Notes: a model not told the origin generated them from the sequence alone. Shown: positions 44,189 through 54,059, counted from the stretch's first letter. The stretch: 64,000 bases of DNA from Cryomorphaceae bacterium (GCA_017798125.1 CP059070.1:806001-870000); one strand, 5' to 3'. Numbers and translations are program-made.

Positions 44189-46099
44189 ATGGAAGCTCAA
44201 GTACAGTCGTTTTCGCTCTTCACGGAGGGTGATGTACAGTCTTTTCGCGACGGAACCCATTTCGCCCTTCATCGTCTATTTGGCAGCACCCCTATGGAAA
44301 TTGAAGGCGTGCAGGGCACCTATTTCGCGGTCTGGGCACCCAGCGCTAAAAGCGTACATGTGATTGGAGATTTCAACGGGTGGAACCACACCCTCCATTT
44401 GCTCAATGTTCGTTGGGACAGTTCCGGTATTTGGGAAGGGTTTATTCCCGGAGTTTCCCCAGGACACGCGTACAAGTATTTGATTATGTCGAATACCGGA
44501 GAAGTTCTGGAGAAAGGCGATCCCTTTGCTCGCCGATGGGAAGTTCCTCCGCGCACCGCGAGTATTGTGCATGGAGCTCCCTACGAGTGGAAGGATTCTA
44601 ATTGGATTGCCCAGCGGGAAAACAAAAACGCCTTAGCCTCACCGATGTCTGTCTACGAAGTGCATTTAGGCTCCTGGCGACGCAAAGACGACGGCTACTC
44701 CTTAAGCTACCTCGAACTCATCGACGAACTGGTTCCCTACGTCGTGGACATGGGCTATACCCACGTGGAATTCATGCCCGTGATGGAACACCCGTTCTTT
44801 GGTTCATGGGGCTACCAAATAACCGGATATTTTGCGCCTACGGCGCGATTCGGAACACCAGAGGATTTCAAATCTTTGGTCGACGCTTTTCACGCCGCAG
44901 GTATTGGCGTCATCTTGGACTGGGTGCCTTCGCACTACCCCGGAGATGCCCACGGTCTTTACCGCTTTGACGGTACCCATTTGTACGAGCACGCCGATCC
45001 CAGAAAGGGCTTTCACCCCGACTGGAACTCCTACATCTTCAACTACGGGCGGAATGAAGTACTGGCCTTTTTGGTCAGCAATGCCCGGTTCTGGATGGAG
45101 GAATACCACGCGGACGGATTGCGGGTCGATGCCGTTGCCTCTATGCTCTATCTGGACTATTCACGAAATGACGGAGAGTGGATTCCGAATGAACACGGGG
45201 GTCGGGAGAACCTTGAGGCCATCCAGTTCATGAAGACTATGAACGAGGTCGTTTACCGCGATTTTCCGGGAACTCAGGTCATCGCTGAAGAAAGCACCAG
45301 TTTTCCAGGGGTCACTCAACCCACCTACCTCGGAGGTCTGGGCTTTGGGAAGAAATGGATGATGGGGTGGATGAACGATACCCTAGAGTACTTTAAAAAA
45401 GACCCCCTCTATCGCCAGTACCACCACAATGAAGTCAGCTTCTCTTTGACCTACATGTTCACAGAGAACTTCATGCTACCGCTATCCCATGATGAGGTAG
45501 TTCACGGAAAAGGCGCTTTGCTCGAACGAATGCCGGGAGATGAATGGCAGCGCTTTGCGCACCTACGCCTGCTTTTCGGCTACATGATGGGCCATCCAGG
45601 AAGCAAGTTGTCCTTTATGGGGAATGAGCTCGCTCAACCCGCTGAGTGGAAACACGACGAGCAACTGCGGTGGGATCTTCTGGAATACGAGCCACACCGG
45701 GGACAACAGAACCTGATTCGAGCGTTGAATGAACTGTACACTTCCCAACCGGCCTTGTACGAATTGGCGTACGCGCAAAAGGGCTTTGAGTGGGTCGATT
45801 ACAGCGATCACCAGAACGGAACCTTGATCTGGCTGCGCAAAGGACTCAACTCCGATGATGACTTATTAATTGCCGCCAATTTCACACCAGTGGCCCGCGA
45901 AGCCTTTAGAATTGGTTGTCCAACCGGCGGTGAATGGAACGAAATTTTAAACACGGACGAACACCGCTTCTACGGAAGTGGATTCACCAACGGGGCTGCG
46001 CTCGAAGCGCAAGATCAAGGTTGGCACGGACGTCCGTTTTCCCTTGAAGTAAACTTGCCTCCTCTAGGCGTTTCATACCTCAAGAGAAGCAAAGCATAG
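44189..46099 (+). CDS. glgB: 1,4-alpha-glucan branching enzyme
   Basis: Introduces alpha-1,6 branches in glycogen (EC 2.4.1.18, GH13). 636 residues: N-terminal CBM48 (about 20-120; [19 protein letters not shown]), GH13 barrel with nucleophile Asp314 ([10 protein letters not shown]) and acid Glu367 (AEEST), [10 protein letters not shown], and the C-terminal beta domain. All conserved motifs are present. The stop is 3 nt before the GH57 gene, so the two form an operon. A palindromic element coincides with the conserved [10 protein letters not shown] motif. Confidence 0.96.
   Translation: MEAQVQSFSLFTEGDVQSFRDGTHFALHRLFGSTPMEIEGVQGTYFAVWAPSAKSVHVIGDFNGWNHTLHLLNVRWDSSGIWEGFIPGVSPGHAYKYLIMSNTGEVLEKGDPFARRWEVPPRTASIVHGAPYEWKDSNWIAQRENKNALASPMSVYEVHLGSWRRKDDGYSLSYLELIDELVPYVVDMGYTHVEFMPVMEHPFFGSWGYQITGYFAPTARFGTPEDFKSLVDAFHAAGIGVILDWVPSHYPGDAHGLYRFDGTHLYEHADPRKGFHPDWNSYIFNYGRNEVLAFLVSNARFWMEEYHADGLRVDAVASMLYLDYSRNDGEWIPNEHGGRENLEAIQFMKTMNEVVYRDFPGTQVIAEESTSFPGVTQPTYLGGLGFGKKWMMGWMNDTLEYFKKDPLYRQYHHNEVSFSLTYMFTENFMLPLSHDEVVHGKGALLERMPGDEWQRFAHLRLLFGYMMGHPGSKLSFMGNELAQPAEWKHDEQLRWDLLEYEPHRGQQNLIRALNELYTSQPALYELAYAQKGFEWVDYSDHQNGTLIWLRKGLNSDDDLLIAANFTPVAREAFRIGCPTGGEWNEILNTDEHRFYGSGFTNGAALEAQDQGWHGRPFSLEVNLPPLGVSYLKRSKA
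44834..44849 (+). repeat. palindromic GAT element
   Basis: Stem GCGCC/GGCGC, loop TAC, trailer GAT. It encodes APTARF in GlgB, where most homologues have a similar APTSRF/Y peptide. Confidence 0.5.
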
Positions 46100-46102
46100 T
46101 AC

Positions 46103-48535
46103 ATGTCGAATATACCTTATGTCTGTATTCACGGACACTTTTACCAACCGCCGCGAGAAAACGCTTGGTTGGACGAGATTGAAATACAAGAATCCGCGGC
46201 TCCATACCATGATTGGAATGAGCGCATCATGCGCGAGTGCTACGGGCCCAACAGTACTAGTCGCATCTTAAATGACCAGGGGAAGATTGTCGACATTGTC
46301 AACAACTACGCCCGCATGAGTTTCAACTTCGGCCCGACCCTACTGTCGTGGTTGGAGCAACATGCTCCTCAGGCCTACAAGGCCATTATTGACGCGGACA
46401 AAATGAGCATGGAGCTCTTTGGAGGGCACGGCTCGGCCATGGCACAGGTTTACAATCACATCATTATGCCACTGGCCTCGCGTCGCGACAAGGAAACCCA
46501 GGTGTTCTGGGGGATGTACGATTTTAAACAGCGGTTCGGACGAGAAGCTGAGGGAATCTGGTTAGCCGAAACGGCTGTAGATACCGAAACCCTTGAAGTC
46601 TTGGTAGATTTTGGCATTAAATTCACCGTTCTTTCCCCTTATCAGGCCAAGCGCTTCAGAAAAATCGGGGACTCCCAATGGCATGACGGGATTGACTCTA
46701 GAAGACCCTATCGAGTGAACCTTCCCTCGGGCCGTCACATTGATTTGTTCTTTTACGACGGAGACCGAAGCAAGGGCGTTGCCTTTGAAGGCTATTTGAA
46801 TGACGGCGGCTTCTTTGCTGAAAGCTTGCTATCTGGCTACGATCCAAATCACACGGAGACGCAGCTAATCAATATAGCCACAGATGGAGAAAGCTATGGC
46901 CACCATCACCCCAACGGAGATATGGCCCTCGCGTACTGTATGCGCTTTCTCGAGGAATCTGGAAGGGCTAAGTTGACCAATTACAGTCAATTTCTAGAGC
47001 TGTTCCCACCGGAATACGAGGCCGAGATTCACGAGGATTCGAGTTGGAGTTGTGCCCATGGAATTGAACGTTGGAGAAGTAATTGCGGATGCCACACAGG
47101 TGGTCCTGGTCATTGGAACCAAGAATGGCGCGTAGGTCTGCGCGATTCCCTGAACTGGCTTAATGAAGAATTCTCCTCCATATTCGAGGAGGAAATGGGC
47201 CAGTATGTTGACGACCCGTGGAAAGTGCGCAATAAGTACATAGAAGTCATCTACGATCGCTCTCTTGAGAGCCACGAGCGATTCGTTGAAGAGCATGCTC
47301 ATCGAGAGCTCAGCATGGAAGAGTTAACCCGGTTCAACCGGCTACTCGAAATGCAGAAGCACAGCATGTACATGTTTACCAGTTGTGGGTGGTTTTTCAA
47401 CGACATATCCGGAATTGAAACGGTTCAGATTCTTCAGTATGCCGCTCGCGGAATCCAACTGGCGGAGAGTGTTCAGTCTAAAAAGCTCACCGCGGGCTTT
47501 GTGAAAAGACTCAAGAAATCGGTGAGCAACCTGCCTGAACGGGGCACTGGAGAGGACATTTATCGGAACGACGTAGAACCCAAGGCGCTTACCCTTACGC
47601 AAGTTGGAATGCACTATGCTGTGGACAGCCTTTTCGAAGATAGCGCCACAGATCTCACGGTTCTCAACTACGACTGTACAAGCGATTGGTTCCTTAGGCG
47701 GAAAATGGGCACCTATATTTTCGCCGCGGGATTTACGCGAGTTCGGTCACGCGTTACTTTGAGCGAGAAGAAGTTCAGTTTTGCGATTCTATATCTTGGG
47801 AATCACCACTTGGTTGGAAGTACGGCAACGAAGTTGAGCTCGGAGGAGTTCGACTCCATTGTTGAAGTCGCCGCTGCTGCATTTGACGAAGGAAACTTAT
47901 CGGATTGTATCGACGTCATCAAGAAGTACTTCAAAGAGAAGAGCTTCTCTTATTTTGACTTGTTTAAGGACCAACAGCTTCGCTTGCTGCAGCGCGTGAT
48001 CAAGGAGCATGAAGAAAAGGCCATGGCCTCTTTTGAGAAGATCTATGATTCGAGCTATAGCCTGCTCAACCTCATGCGCAATGGGAAACTCAATATTCCC
48101 AAGATCCTGCAAAGGAATTTGGAGACGGTCTTCGAGTACAAATTGGAAGAAGTCTTTACGAACGTTGATAAACCGCTAAATTTTACCAAACTGGCTCGTT
48201 ATGCCGATGCCATAGAGGAGTGGAATGCGTCTACATACTTGGACTACGATCGATTGAACTACTTGGCGACCAACCGTTTGGTGGTGCGAATCAATAAGAC
48301 CAATGAGGATACCGACTGGGAGCTCTGGCTCAAGGGAACTGCGCTCTTCTTAGAGCTCATGGAGCGCATCGGAATTGAACCTCAAATCAATCGACTTCAG
48401 GAATTTGTGTTCAAGTTTGTCGTGGCCAATCACTTGAAACCCGCAGTTAAAAAATCCGCAACCGAACTGGCCGAGCTCATTCAGCTCGACATCAGTTCGA
48501 ATGCGGTCACTACACAAAAAGAAGGTTGGGCCTAA
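46103..48535 (+). CDS. GH57-family glycoside hydrolase with DUF3536
   Basis: 810 residues. The N-terminal GH57 catalytic domain (about 5-300) shows HGHFYQPPREN, a WLAETAVD motif with the probable nucleophile Glu156, and GESYGHHH. DUF3536 (about 300-600) and a C-terminal helical region follow. Proteins of this arrangement are predicted alpha-glucan-acting enzymes (amylase, branching or 4-alpha-glucanotransferase type), but the reaction is not established. It follows glgB after 3 nt and shares a transcript with it. Confidence 0.88.
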   Translation: MSNIPYVCIHGHFYQPPRENAWLDEIEIQESAAPYHDWNERIMRECYGPNSTSRILNDQGKIVDIVNNYARMSFNFGPTLLSWLEQHAPQAYKAIIDADKMSMELFGGHGSAMAQVYNHIIMPLASRRDKETQVFWGMYDFKQRFGREAEGIWLAETAVDTETLEVLVDFGIKFTVLSPYQAKRFRKIGDSQWHDGIDSRRPYRVNLPSGRHIDLFFYDGDRSKGVAFEGYLNDGGFFAESLLSGYDPNHTETQLINIATDGESYGHHHPNGDMALAYCMRFLEESGRAKLTNYSQFLELFPPEYEAEIHEDSSWSCAHGIERWRSNCGCHTGGPGHWNQEWRVGLRDSLNWLNEEFSSIFEEEMGQYVDDPWKVRNKYIEVIYDRSLESHERFVEEHAHRELSMEELTRFNRLLEMQKHSMYMFTSCGWFFNDISGIETVQILQYAARGIQLAESVQSKKLTAGFVKRLKKSVSNLPERGTGEDIYRNDVEPKALTLTQVGMHYAVDSLFEDSATDLTVLNYDCTSDWFLRRKMGTYIFAAGFTRVRSRVTLSEKKFSFAILYLGNHHLVGSTATKLSSEEFDSIVEVAAAAFDEGNLSDCIDVIKKYFKEKSFSYFDLFKDQQLRLLQRVIKEHEEKAMASFEKIYDSSYSLLNLMRNGKLNIPKILQRNLETVFEYKLEEVFTNVDKPLNFTKLARYADAIEEWNASTYLDYDRLNYLATNRLVVRINKTNEDTDWELWLKGTALFLELMERIGIEPQINRLQEFVFKFVVANHLKPAVKKSATELAELIQLDISSNAVTTQKEGWA

Positions 48536-48547
48536 AGACCCTGAATA

Positions 48548-48859
48548 TTATGAAAGTGAAACGATGGAGTTCTCTTCAAAGGTGAGCTGGTTTGGACGAT
48601 ACGCATCCGCTTCCCAATCATTCTCCCAAGTTTCTCCATCAATCACATAGCGAAAGGCGTAGTCGCGACCTGTTTCCAAGTCAACGACCGTCTTAAACGT
48701 GCCGTTCTTTAATTTTTTCATTGGGGTCTTTGACGGATCCCAATTGTTGAATTCACCTGCAATGGAGACCTTATCGGCCGCCGGAGCAGCTTCAGACGGC
48801 AAGGAGAAGGTAACCTTGCAGACTGGTTTTGTTTTTAGGAATTGCTTTTTAAGGCTCAT
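48548..48859 (-). CDS. stand-alone CBM48/AMPK-type glycogen-binding protein
   Basis: 103 residues, almost entirely one CBM48 domain: KVSIAGEFNNWDPSKTPMKKL, a GTFKTVVDLETGRDYAFRYVIDG stretch in two strands, and DAYRPN. The conserved Trp and Lys for oligosaccharide binding are present. It probably binds glycogen or starch-like glucan. It converges with the GH57 gene and is divergent from glgP. Confidence 0.9.
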   Translation of the reverse strand: MSLKKQFLKTKPVCKVTFSLPSEAAPAADKVSIAGEFNNWDPSKTPMKKLKNGTFKTVVDLETGRDYAFRYVIDGETWENDWEADAYRPNQLTFEENSIVSLS

Positions 48860-48896
48860 GGTGTTTCAATTGATGAAGCAAACATAACATAAATTT

Positions 48897-48921
48897 ACTT
48901 AGTGTTAAAGCTACACTAAGT
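48897..48921. promoter_or_regulatory. inverted repeat between CBM48 and glgP genes
   Basis: Perfect 9-bp arms ACTTAGTGT (48897-48905) / ACACTAAGT (48913-48921) with a 7-nt spacer, in an AT-rich divergent intergenic region. The layout suits a dimeric regulator controlling both genes. A TTTTAATTTG promoter-like stretch follows at 48930-48940. Confidence 0.5.
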
Positions 48922-48968
48922 TAATTTTCTTTTAATTTGTTGCCAATTAAACTTAAAGCCCTGCAATA

Positions 48969-50582
48969 ATGACCTCAAACAACCTGCCTAAAGTGGCGTA
49001 TTTCTGCATGGAATACGGTCTACACGAAGAGTTTAAAATGTACGCCGGAGGACTTGGTATCCTGGCTGGTGACTACATGAAAGGAGCAAAACAGTATGAT
49101 TTTCCCATTGTCGGTATCGGAATTAAATGGAAGCAAGGGTATACCGATCAGCGAATTGACACAGAGGGAAAACCGTATGATACATATCACAACTACGAGT
49201 ATCCATTCTTAGAGGATACTGGAGTGATTGTTCCGGTCGAGATTCGCGGGGAAGAAATATTCTGCAAAGTATGGAAGACTGAGCGCTACGATAATGCGCC
49301 TCTGTATCTTTTGGATGTCGACATCCCAGAGAATGGCGAGCGATGGATTACCGGTCAGCTCTATGGCTGGTTCGGTGAAGAGCGAATCGCTCAGGAGCTG
49401 GTTCTCGGCGTTGGGGGCGTTCGAGCGCTCCGCGCTATGGGGATGGAGGTTGATATCTACCACTTCAATGAAGGGCATGCACTTTTTGCCGGCTTTGAGT
49501 TGATTAGAGAGAAAAAAGAAGGCGGGCTTTCCCATGAAGAAGCGGTTGAGCAAACAAAGAACGAAGTTGTTTTCACCACGCATACACCGGTGCTTCAAGG
49601 GAATGAATCGCATCCTATTGATCGTTTGATGTATATGGGAGCGAATATGGGCATGACCATTGAGCAATTGGTTGAATTGGGTGGATCACCATTTAATATG
49701 ACCGTTGGCGCCCTCTGTCTTTCCAAAATGTCCAATGCGGTGGCACAATTGCACGGAGTCACGGCAAACAAAATGTGGGACCATGTTGAGGGCCGATCAG
49801 ATATTAAAGCCATTACCAATGCCATACATGTCCCTACATGGGTCGATGGTGGAATGCTTGACGCTGCTGAATCAGGTCAGGGAATTTGGGAACGCCATCA
49901 AGTAAATAAGCGAAACCTGGTAGACTTTATTCGCGAGCGTACCGGAGCCGAATTGGATGCTGAGAAGCTGTTGATCGGTTTTTCGCGGCGAGCAGCACCA
50001 TACAAGCGTTCTGATTTTATTTTCTCCAAGCCTGAGGTCATTGAGCCACTGCTCAAAGATCAGCAGCTGCAGATTGTCTTCAGCGGAAAAGCTCACCCAT
50101 TTGACGATACCGGAAAAGGGATTGTTAAGAATTTGGTGGCCATGAGCAAGAAGTATCCGAACAGTGTGGTCTTTTTGGAGAATTACGGGATGGAAATCGG
50201 CGCGCAATTGACACGAGGATCTGATGTCTGGTTGAACAATCCAAGACGACCTATGGAAGCCTCAGGAACTTCAGGAATGAAGGCTGCGATGAACGGCGTC
50301 TTGAATTTCAGCATCCTCGATGGTTGGTGGCCAGAAGCCTGTGAGCACGGGGTTACAGGATGGCAGTTTGGTGATGGGTTTGAGAGTGAAGATGACGCCG
50401 TTCTCGATGCTCACGACCTAGAAGCCCTCTACACTGTTCTTCAGAACGAGGTAATTCCTACCTACTACAGCGATCGTGAGAAATGGGTACATATGATGCG
50501 AGAGAGCATTCAGCAAACACGTGTTCAATTTGACGTGAAGCGCATGCTGGAAGAATACTATGAATACCTCTACACGGCCTAA
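48969..50582 (+). CDS. glgP: alpha-glucan phosphorylase (short GT35 type)
   Basis: Releases glucose-1-phosphate from alpha-glucans (EC 2.4.1.1). 537 residues, so the short bacterial type, with AYFCMEYGLHEEF-like start, AGGLGILAGDYMK, HFNEGHALF, FTTHTPV, RRAAPYKRSDF and the PLP lysine Lys438 in GTSGMKAAMNG. Its presence with glgB, GH57 and CBM48 genes indicates a glycogen turnover cluster; glgA and glgC are not in the window. A terminator follows. Confidence 0.95.
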   Translation: MTSNNLPKVAYFCMEYGLHEEFKMYAGGLGILAGDYMKGAKQYDFPIVGIGIKWKQGYTDQRIDTEGKPYDTYHNYEYPFLEDTGVIVPVEIRGEEIFCKVWKTERYDNAPLYLLDVDIPENGERWITGQLYGWFGEERIAQELVLGVGGVRALRAMGMEVDIYHFNEGHALFAGFELIREKKEGGLSHEEAVEQTKNEVVFTTHTPVLQGNESHPIDRLMYMGANMGMTIEQLVELGGSPFNMTVGALCLSKMSNAVAQLHGVTANKMWDHVEGRSDIKAITNAIHVPTWVDGGMLDAAESGQGIWERHQVNKRNLVDFIRERTGAELDAEKLLIGFSRRAAPYKRSDFIFSKPEVIEPLLKDQQLQIVFSGKAHPFDDTGKGIVKNLVAMSKKYPNSVVFLENYGMEIGAQLTRGSDVWLNNPRRPMEASGTSGMKAAMNGVLNFSILDGWWPEACEHGVTGWQFGDGFESEDDAVLDAHDLEALYTVLQNEVIPTYYSDREKWVHMMRESIQQTRVQFDVKRMLEEYYEYLYTA

Positions 50583-50608
50583 TATCTAGGCATTGAGAAT
50601 AGGACCAA

Positions 50609-50636
50609 GCCCGAGGTATACGCCTCGGGTTTTTTT
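50609..50636. terminator. terminator between glgP and the yebC-type gene
   Basis: CCCGAGG (50610-50616) / CCTCGGG (50623-50629), loop TATACG, then seven Ts on the plus strand. It lies between convergent genes; the T run overlaps the stop of the yebC-type gene. Confidence 0.85.
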
Positions 50637-51348
50637 ATGCCATGGTGGAGTAGACGTTCGAAACGTCATCGTCCTCCTCGAGCATCTCGAGGAGCTTCTC
50701 AACATCCGCGGTTTGCTCTTCATTGAGCTCTTTGGTATCCGTTGGGATGTATTCTGTACCCGATTCAAGGATTTCGATATTCTGTTCGTCTAGGGCGCTT
50801 GAAATTGGGCCAAACTGCTCAAATGGGCCATAGACCATAACCGAACCATCTTCCTCGTCGGCAAAAATGTCATCCACACCGAAATCGATCATTTCAAGCT
50901 CGAACTCCTCTAGATCGAGGCCTTCACCTGGAACCTTGAAATGGCATTTATGCTCAAACATGAATTCGACCGATCCAGAAGTCCCGAGGTTTCCGTCGCA
51001 TTTATTGAAGTAGGAGCGAACGTTCGCCACAGTGCGTGTCGTATTGTCCGTAGACGTTTCAACGAGAACGGCAATACCGTGCTGAGCATATCCTTCGTAG
51101 ACGACGGTTTTGTAGTCGCTCTGATCCTTATCGGACGCTTTCTTGATGGCCCGCGCGACATTGTCCTTAGGCATATTCGCCTGCTTCGCATTTTGAATGA
51201 GAAGCTTCAACTTGTAGTTGGTTTCAGGACTTGGCCCTCCCTCTTTAACGGCCATGATAATGTCCTTCGTCAAACGTGTAAATGCTTTGGACATACTCGC
51301 CCAACGCTTCATCTTTCTCGCTTTGCGGTATTCAAACGCGCGTCCCAT
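50635..51348 (-). CDS. yebC: YebC/PmpR family protein
   Basis: 237 residues with the complete three-domain YebC fold: MGRAFEYRKARKMKRWASMS start, NMPKDNVARAIKKA, YEGYAQHGIAVLVE, and GSVEFMFEHKC. YebC-type proteins act as DNA-binding transcriptional regulators or, for the YebC2 branch, help translate proline stretches; the sequence alone does not tell which. The E-rich C-terminal tail is normal for Bacteroidota. Confidence 0.94.
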   Translation of the reverse strand: MGRAFEYRKARKMKRWASMSKAFTRLTKDIIMAVKEGGPSPETNYKLKLLIQNAKQANMPKDNVARAIKKASDKDQSDYKTVVYEGYAQHGIAVLVETSTDNTTRTVANVRSYFNKCDGNLGTSGSVEFMFEHKCHFKVPGEGLDLEEFELEMIDFGVDDIFADEEDGSVMVYGPFEQFGPISSALDEQNIEILESGTEYIPTDTKELNEEQTADVEKLLEMLEEDDDVSNVYSTMA

Positions 51349-51388
51349 AATTCAAATGCTTTGCTGCAAAAATAAAGATTACCAATTT

Positions 51389-52927
51389 CTAGGCTTCCTT
51401 TTTCGCAACGAGGTGCGATTTCAGCTTTCGGTAGAGTTGATCTGGCTCAAACGGTTTACCCGCGAAGTCACTCATTCCCAAGGCCAGTACTTCACGGCGT
51501 GTGGATTCATTCGTGCTGGCGGTTAAAGCGACAATGGGGAGTTCGGTATTGAACTCACGAATTTTTTCCGTGGCCTCACGCCCATCCATAACGGGCATTT
51601 GCAAGTCCATCAAGACCAAATCAAAGTCTTTGTTTCGGACAAGCTCAACAGCCTCATACCCATTGGAAGCAGTGGTCAATTCAATATTCCACTTGCCAAT
51701 GATCTTGCTTAGGGTAATGATGTTGAACTCCAAATCATCTACAGCCAGAATCCGAGCATTACCGAGATCTTTCACTTCGTCTATTGGGCCGGAGTTCGGT
51801 GTTTCAGGAGAAACGGATTCCCCGGTAACCAAGGTTAGATCAAAGTAAAAAGTAGATCCTTGCCCTTCAGAGCTCTTCACCTTGATGGAAGAACCCATCA
51901 AATGAAGGAGCTTTTTGGTGATGGCAAGTCCTAGACCGGTACCGCCATAGTTCCGATTGGTCTCAGCGCCAGCTTGAGTAAAGGGCTCAAAAATGCGCTT
52001 GAGTTTTTCTTCTGGAATTCCGATCCCCTCGTCTTCAACGGAAACCCGAACGGTCACCTCGGTATCGTTTGAGCGCATGACGGTAGCGTCGATGCGGACC
52101 ATACCTTCATTGGTGAATTTCACCGCATTGGAAACCAAGTTGGTGATGATCTGACCCAATCGCGCGCTGTCTCCACGAACACTGGTGGGCAATTCATCGT
52201 CAACGAATAGCTTCAAGATATTCCCTCTTTCCTTAGCAGCGTGATCATTGGCTTTCCGAATATTCTTCAGCAAGTGAGCCAGATCAAATGAATGCTGTTC
52301 AAGCTCGAGGTTTCCGGAGTCGATCTTGTTGAAATCGAGAATGTCATTAATCAGGAGCATTAAGTTTCTTGAAGAAATCTCCAAGACACTCAAATTCTCT
52401 TCTTGGGAGGGCAAGTGCTCTTCGTTGTTTAAGATATGCGTCATACCGATTACCGCATTCAGCGGTGAGCGGATTTCATGACTCATAATCGACAAGAACT
52501 CCGTCTTGGCCTTTGCTGCTTTTTCGGTCTCCACAATAGCCTCTTTCAAAGCTTCTTCGATTTGACGGCGAAGCATGACCTCTTCTCCGAGCAAATCTGC
52601 GATGGAGAGCAGGTCCAAGTTTTCGTCAATGTCTTCGGAGCCGGATTCGGCCTGGCGCAAAGTATTCACCGCTTCGATCAGCTTAGCAATACTCTGTTCA
52701 CGAGTTTTTTTCTCCTCAAGAAGACGTCTATTGATTTCCTGATACTCGCTGTCTGCAATATCAAACATACGCTGTGAGAGCTCCTTATCTTGATCAAAAG
52801 ATGAGTAACTCTTGCTTACAGCTTCAAGAAAGTGATCCAAGGCCTCTCGGTCAGGAAGCTCTTTTAAATCGTTCAGGTGCTTGCGGACCTGGCGCTTGAG
52901 TAATTTATGATAAGCAGAAGGAGACAT
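51389..52927 (-). CDS. soluble hybrid histidine kinase, partner of FIST protein
   Basis: 512 residues, no membrane segment. An N-terminal helical/coiled region (1-135) is followed by HisKA with His150 (MSHEIRSPLN), HATPase with NLVSNAVKF, EGIGIP and GGTGLGL, and a C-terminal receiver with Asp441 (LMDLQMPVMDG). It starts 5 nt after the FIST gene, so the two are co-transcribed. By analogy with NosP-kinase pairs, the FIST protein may modulate this kinase. No output regulator is adjacent. Confidence 0.92.
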   Translation of the reverse strand: MSPSAYHKLLKRQVRKHLNDLKELPDREALDHFLEAVSKSYSSFDQDKELSQRMFDIADSEYQEINRRLLEEKKTREQSIAKLIEAVNTLRQAESGSEDIDENLDLLSIADLLGEEVMLRRQIEEALKEAIVETEKAAKAKTEFLSIMSHEIRSPLNAVIGMTHILNNEEHLPSQEENLSVLEISSRNLMLLINDILDFNKIDSGNLELEQHSFDLAHLLKNIRKANDHAAKERGNILKLFVDDELPTSVRGDSARLGQIITNLVSNAVKFTNEGMVRIDATVMRSNDTEVTVRVSVEDEGIGIPEEKLKRIFEPFTQAGAETNRNYGGTGLGLAITKKLLHLMGSSIKVKSSEGQGSTFYFDLTLVTGESVSPETPNSGPIDEVKDLGNARILAVDDLEFNIITLSKIIGKWNIELTTASNGYEAVELVRNKDFDLVLMDLQMPVMDGREATEKIREFNTELPIVALTASTNESTRREVLALGMSDFAGKPFEPDQLYRKLKSHLVAKKEA

Positions 52928-52931
52928 GTAT

Positions 52932-54059
52932 TTACTTCTCGGCGATGGTTGTGACGGTCATGGTTTGGTTGTGCAGCGAGCAACTATTCAGGGCTTGAAA
53001 CGGACTGATCTCACCATAGCTGTAGAAGCCAGAAATGACCGTTTCGTTGCCGAGCGTTTCTCTCGCCGCTTCGATTTCCTCGTCAATACGATTTCCGAAA
53101 ATCAGTTTACGACCGACACACGAAATCAACACAGACAATTGATCGCCCTGAATAACTTCATCCGAAACGGAATGTTCAACGGCGTCAAAAGCAGCGTCTA
53201 CTAAATGGTCGAGATTCGCCTTCATGAGTCGCACAATACTTCCTTCCGGCATATTCCCCGCAAAGGTCATGGACTTCTCTTCTTGGTCGATCGTTAAGAT
53301 GGTGCGGACCACCTCTTCGCCATCGGGGCCATCGGCCCGTAGGGCCAAAGGAAAGAGCAGGGCGGAGCCTGGAAGTTGCTCGGCATATTCACCGAGGTAT
53401 TTTTTATAGAGGTCCAATGCGCTTGTTCCGTCGATTTCGTACAGAACGTTGTCTTTGGACTTGGTGATGGTTCGCGAAGGGCCGAAACTGCTCCAACCGC
53501 CTTTGGAACCGTATCCATATACCAGGCTATCTCCGTAAAATCCGATGGCGGCAATGAGTCCTTCTCCGAGATGGTCGTCAAGGCCGACAACTGTTTGCTG
53601 GAAATCCGCACCGTCCCCGGCAAGTCCGCCTGAGATCGGAATTTCGTTGTTCACGGCTTCATTCATGCCTTCAACCAACTCTGAGCCGTTCACTTTTTGT
53701 CCATCTGAAATCACGAAGAGGAATTTCAGGTCCGCGCGATCAAACTTATCTACGAGAGCTTTACCGGCTTCCTTGCTGGAGGCGTGGTCTTCGATTTGAA
53801 CCGAGTTGGAAACGGTTTTCACTTTGTCAAACCAAACGGCCGTCGCTACAATGTTCTCGTCCAGAACAGCGGAATTGCTGATTTCTCCAGAAGTGGAGCC
53901 CGCTAAAATGGTGCTGTTGGGGTTGGCGTCGCGCAGTGCTTTATAGCCACCTGCTGTCAATTGTTGGCGTTGACCAAAGGCCAAAATAAGGTCTGCAGGG
54001 TCGGATGGCATAGAAGAAAAATCCCAGCCTCCATTGTAGATCAGTTGTTTTGTCTTCAT
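52932..54059 (-). CDS. FIST N/C-domain sensor protein
   Basis: 375 residues. The N-terminal FIST domain (about 25-215) contains ILAGSTSGEI, FLFVISDGQKVNGSELVEG and ISGGLAGDGADF. The C-terminal FIST_C domain (about 225-365) contains CVGRKLIFGNRIDEE and ISGFYSYGEISPF. FIST proteins are signal-input modules; some (NosP) bind haem and NO and work with a co-encoded histidine kinase, which is the arrangement here. The haem-ligand residue was not identified by eye. A palindromic element encodes ALRADG. Confidence 0.92.
   Translation of the reverse strand: MKTKQLIYNGGWDFSSMPSDPADLILAFGQRQQLTAGGYKALRDANPNSTILAGSTSGEISNSAVLDENIVATAVWFDKVKTVSNSVQIEDHASSKEAGKALVDKFDRADLKFLFVISDGQKVNGSELVEGMNEAVNNEIPISGGLAGDGADFQQTVVGLDDHLGEGLIAAIGFYGDSLVYGYGSKGGWSSFGPSRTITKSKDNVLYEIDGTSALDLYKKYLGEYAEQLPGSALLFPLALRADGPDGEEVVRTILTIDQEEKSMTFAGNMPEGSIVRLMKANLDHLVDAAFDAVEHSVSDEVIQGDQLSVLISCVGRKLIFGNRIDEEIEAARETLGNETVISGFYSYGEISPFQALNSCSLHNQTMTVTTIAEK
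53331..53346 (-). repeat. palindromic GAT element
   Basis: On the minus strand: stem GGCCC/GGGCC, loop TAC, trailer GAT, 5' flank TTTCCTTT. It encodes ALRAD in the FIST protein. Apart from the loop base, it matches the copy at 41162 over ~25 nt. Confidence 0.65.
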
